40,066 nt of DNA from Candidatus Uhrbacteria bacterium (lineage in GTDB: Bacteria; Patescibacteriota; Patescibacteriia; UBA9934). The stretch is taken from positions 1 to 40,066 of the forward strand of contig CAIKHN010000004.1 in the NCBI GenBank assembly GCA_903827265.1, given 5' to 3'. The translations under genes and the position numbers were made by a program. The notes below the pieces were generated by a model that saw only the letters and a program-made list of their open reading frames with translations, was not told the origin of the DNA and did not search any database. Shown in pieces: positions 39,816 to 40,066 of this stretch (positions are counted from its first letter, which is position 1; each line of letters opens with the position of its first letter).

Positions 39816-40066
39816 ATGGCTGAGGATTGCGCAAAATACTCTCAAGCTATACATTTCAACTACACCCACGAGGTTCAATTGCCCACCGAAAACTGTGTCT
39901 GCGGACAACAAGCTGGACGTACCTGTCCTGTGCACCCTGACCGCCCCGTCGAGTTCCGCACGATCAACGGACCGCCACTGCCGGATGGCGCAGAGGTTCC
40001 GTGGGTCGATCCCGAAGACGACGGACTCGATCAGGACTGGGAAAATCAGATCGCTGCTCGCGCCGA
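39816..40066 (+). CDS. Unknown protein, start only (cut by window edge)
   Basis: An open reading frame from ATG at 39816 runs to the window end (83 codons): MAEDCAKYSQAIHFNYTHEV..., with a Cys-rich CVCGQQAGRTC segment at about residues 28-38 that might bind metal, then Pro/Asp-rich sequence. GAGGAG lies two bases before the ATG. No family recognised. Divergent from infB. Confidence 0.5.
   Translation, partial: MAEDCAKYSQAIHFNYTHEVQLPTENCVCGQQAGRTCPVHPDRPVEFRTINGPPLPDGAEVPWVDPEDDGLDQDWENQIAARA

Noticed and set aside
1-40066. CRISPR arrays, insertion sequences, prophage genes and rRNA genes.
   Set aside because: No regularly spaced direct repeats, transposase, phage protein or rRNA signature was seen; apart from short palindromic repeats the window is ordinary chromosome.

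Overview
The window reads as a chromosomal segment of a Candidate Phyla Radiation (Patescibacteria) bacterium of near-50% GC, most like the Parcubacteria branch; the rank below phylum is an inference. Direct support: uL30 (rpmD) is missing between rpsE and rplO, which is typical of that radiation; a 1581-residue surface protein ends in a C-terminal module common in Patescibacteria; genes are very tightly packed; and only informational and salvage functions are visible, with no biosynthetic pathways.

Layout. (1) 1-10213, minus strand: rplC-rplD-rplW-rplB-rpsS-rplV-rpsC-rplP-rpmC-rpsQ-rplN-rplX-rplE-rpsN-rpsH-rplF-rplR-rpsE-rplO-secY, then the start of adk (cut by the edge). Most genes are 1-11 nt apart, often a stop codon followed by 1-4 nt and the next ATG, usually with no Shine-Dalgarno sequence. 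(2) 10214-10523: a structured leader before rplC. (3) 10524-12120: tuf-rpsJ. (4) 12248-14564: a four-gene island of mixed orientation (acidic protein, GNAT acetyltransferase, P-loop kinase, tautomerase-like protein) separating tuf from fusA. (5) 14684-17866: rpsL-rpsG-fusA. (6) 17955-23477: ITPase, M50 protease, murA (active-site Cys replaced by Asp), ndk, comEC. (7) 23563-27966: unknown helical protein, leuS, another unknown helical protein. (8) 27967-28513: an RNA-rich gap with a terminator, a pseudoknotted RNA candidate and an odd tRNA. (9) 28514-30662, plus strand: RsmB-type methyltransferase and rarA. (10) 30663-31091: candidate ~385-nt structured non-coding RNA on the minus strand. (11) 31092-39748, minus strand: giant surface protein, trxB, DUF559 nuclease, trxA, infB. 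(12) 39816-40066: start of a plus-strand gene.

Three features cut across regions. First, a shared promoter form (-35 TTGCCC-like, 17-18 nt spacer, -10 TACACT-like, or an extended -10) lies 7-10 nt before the ATG of infB, murA, trxB, rsmB, a kinase and two unknown genes, which predicts leaderless or near-leaderless mRNAs. Second, palindromic repeats sit in frame inside leuS, comEC and an acidic protein gene and form both ends of the DUF559 gene. Third, several ribosomal-protein intergenic regions carry hairpins fit for autoregulation.

Functionally the window is translation machinery (ribosomal proteins, EF-Tu, EF-G, IF2, LeuRS, rRNA m5C methyltransferase) plus nucleotide-pool care (ndk, ITPase, adk), cell wall (murA), thioredoxin redox, DNA uptake (comEC), fork repair (rarA) and a cell-surface adhesin or esterase. 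All calls come from reading the sequence only; no database search or folding program was run.
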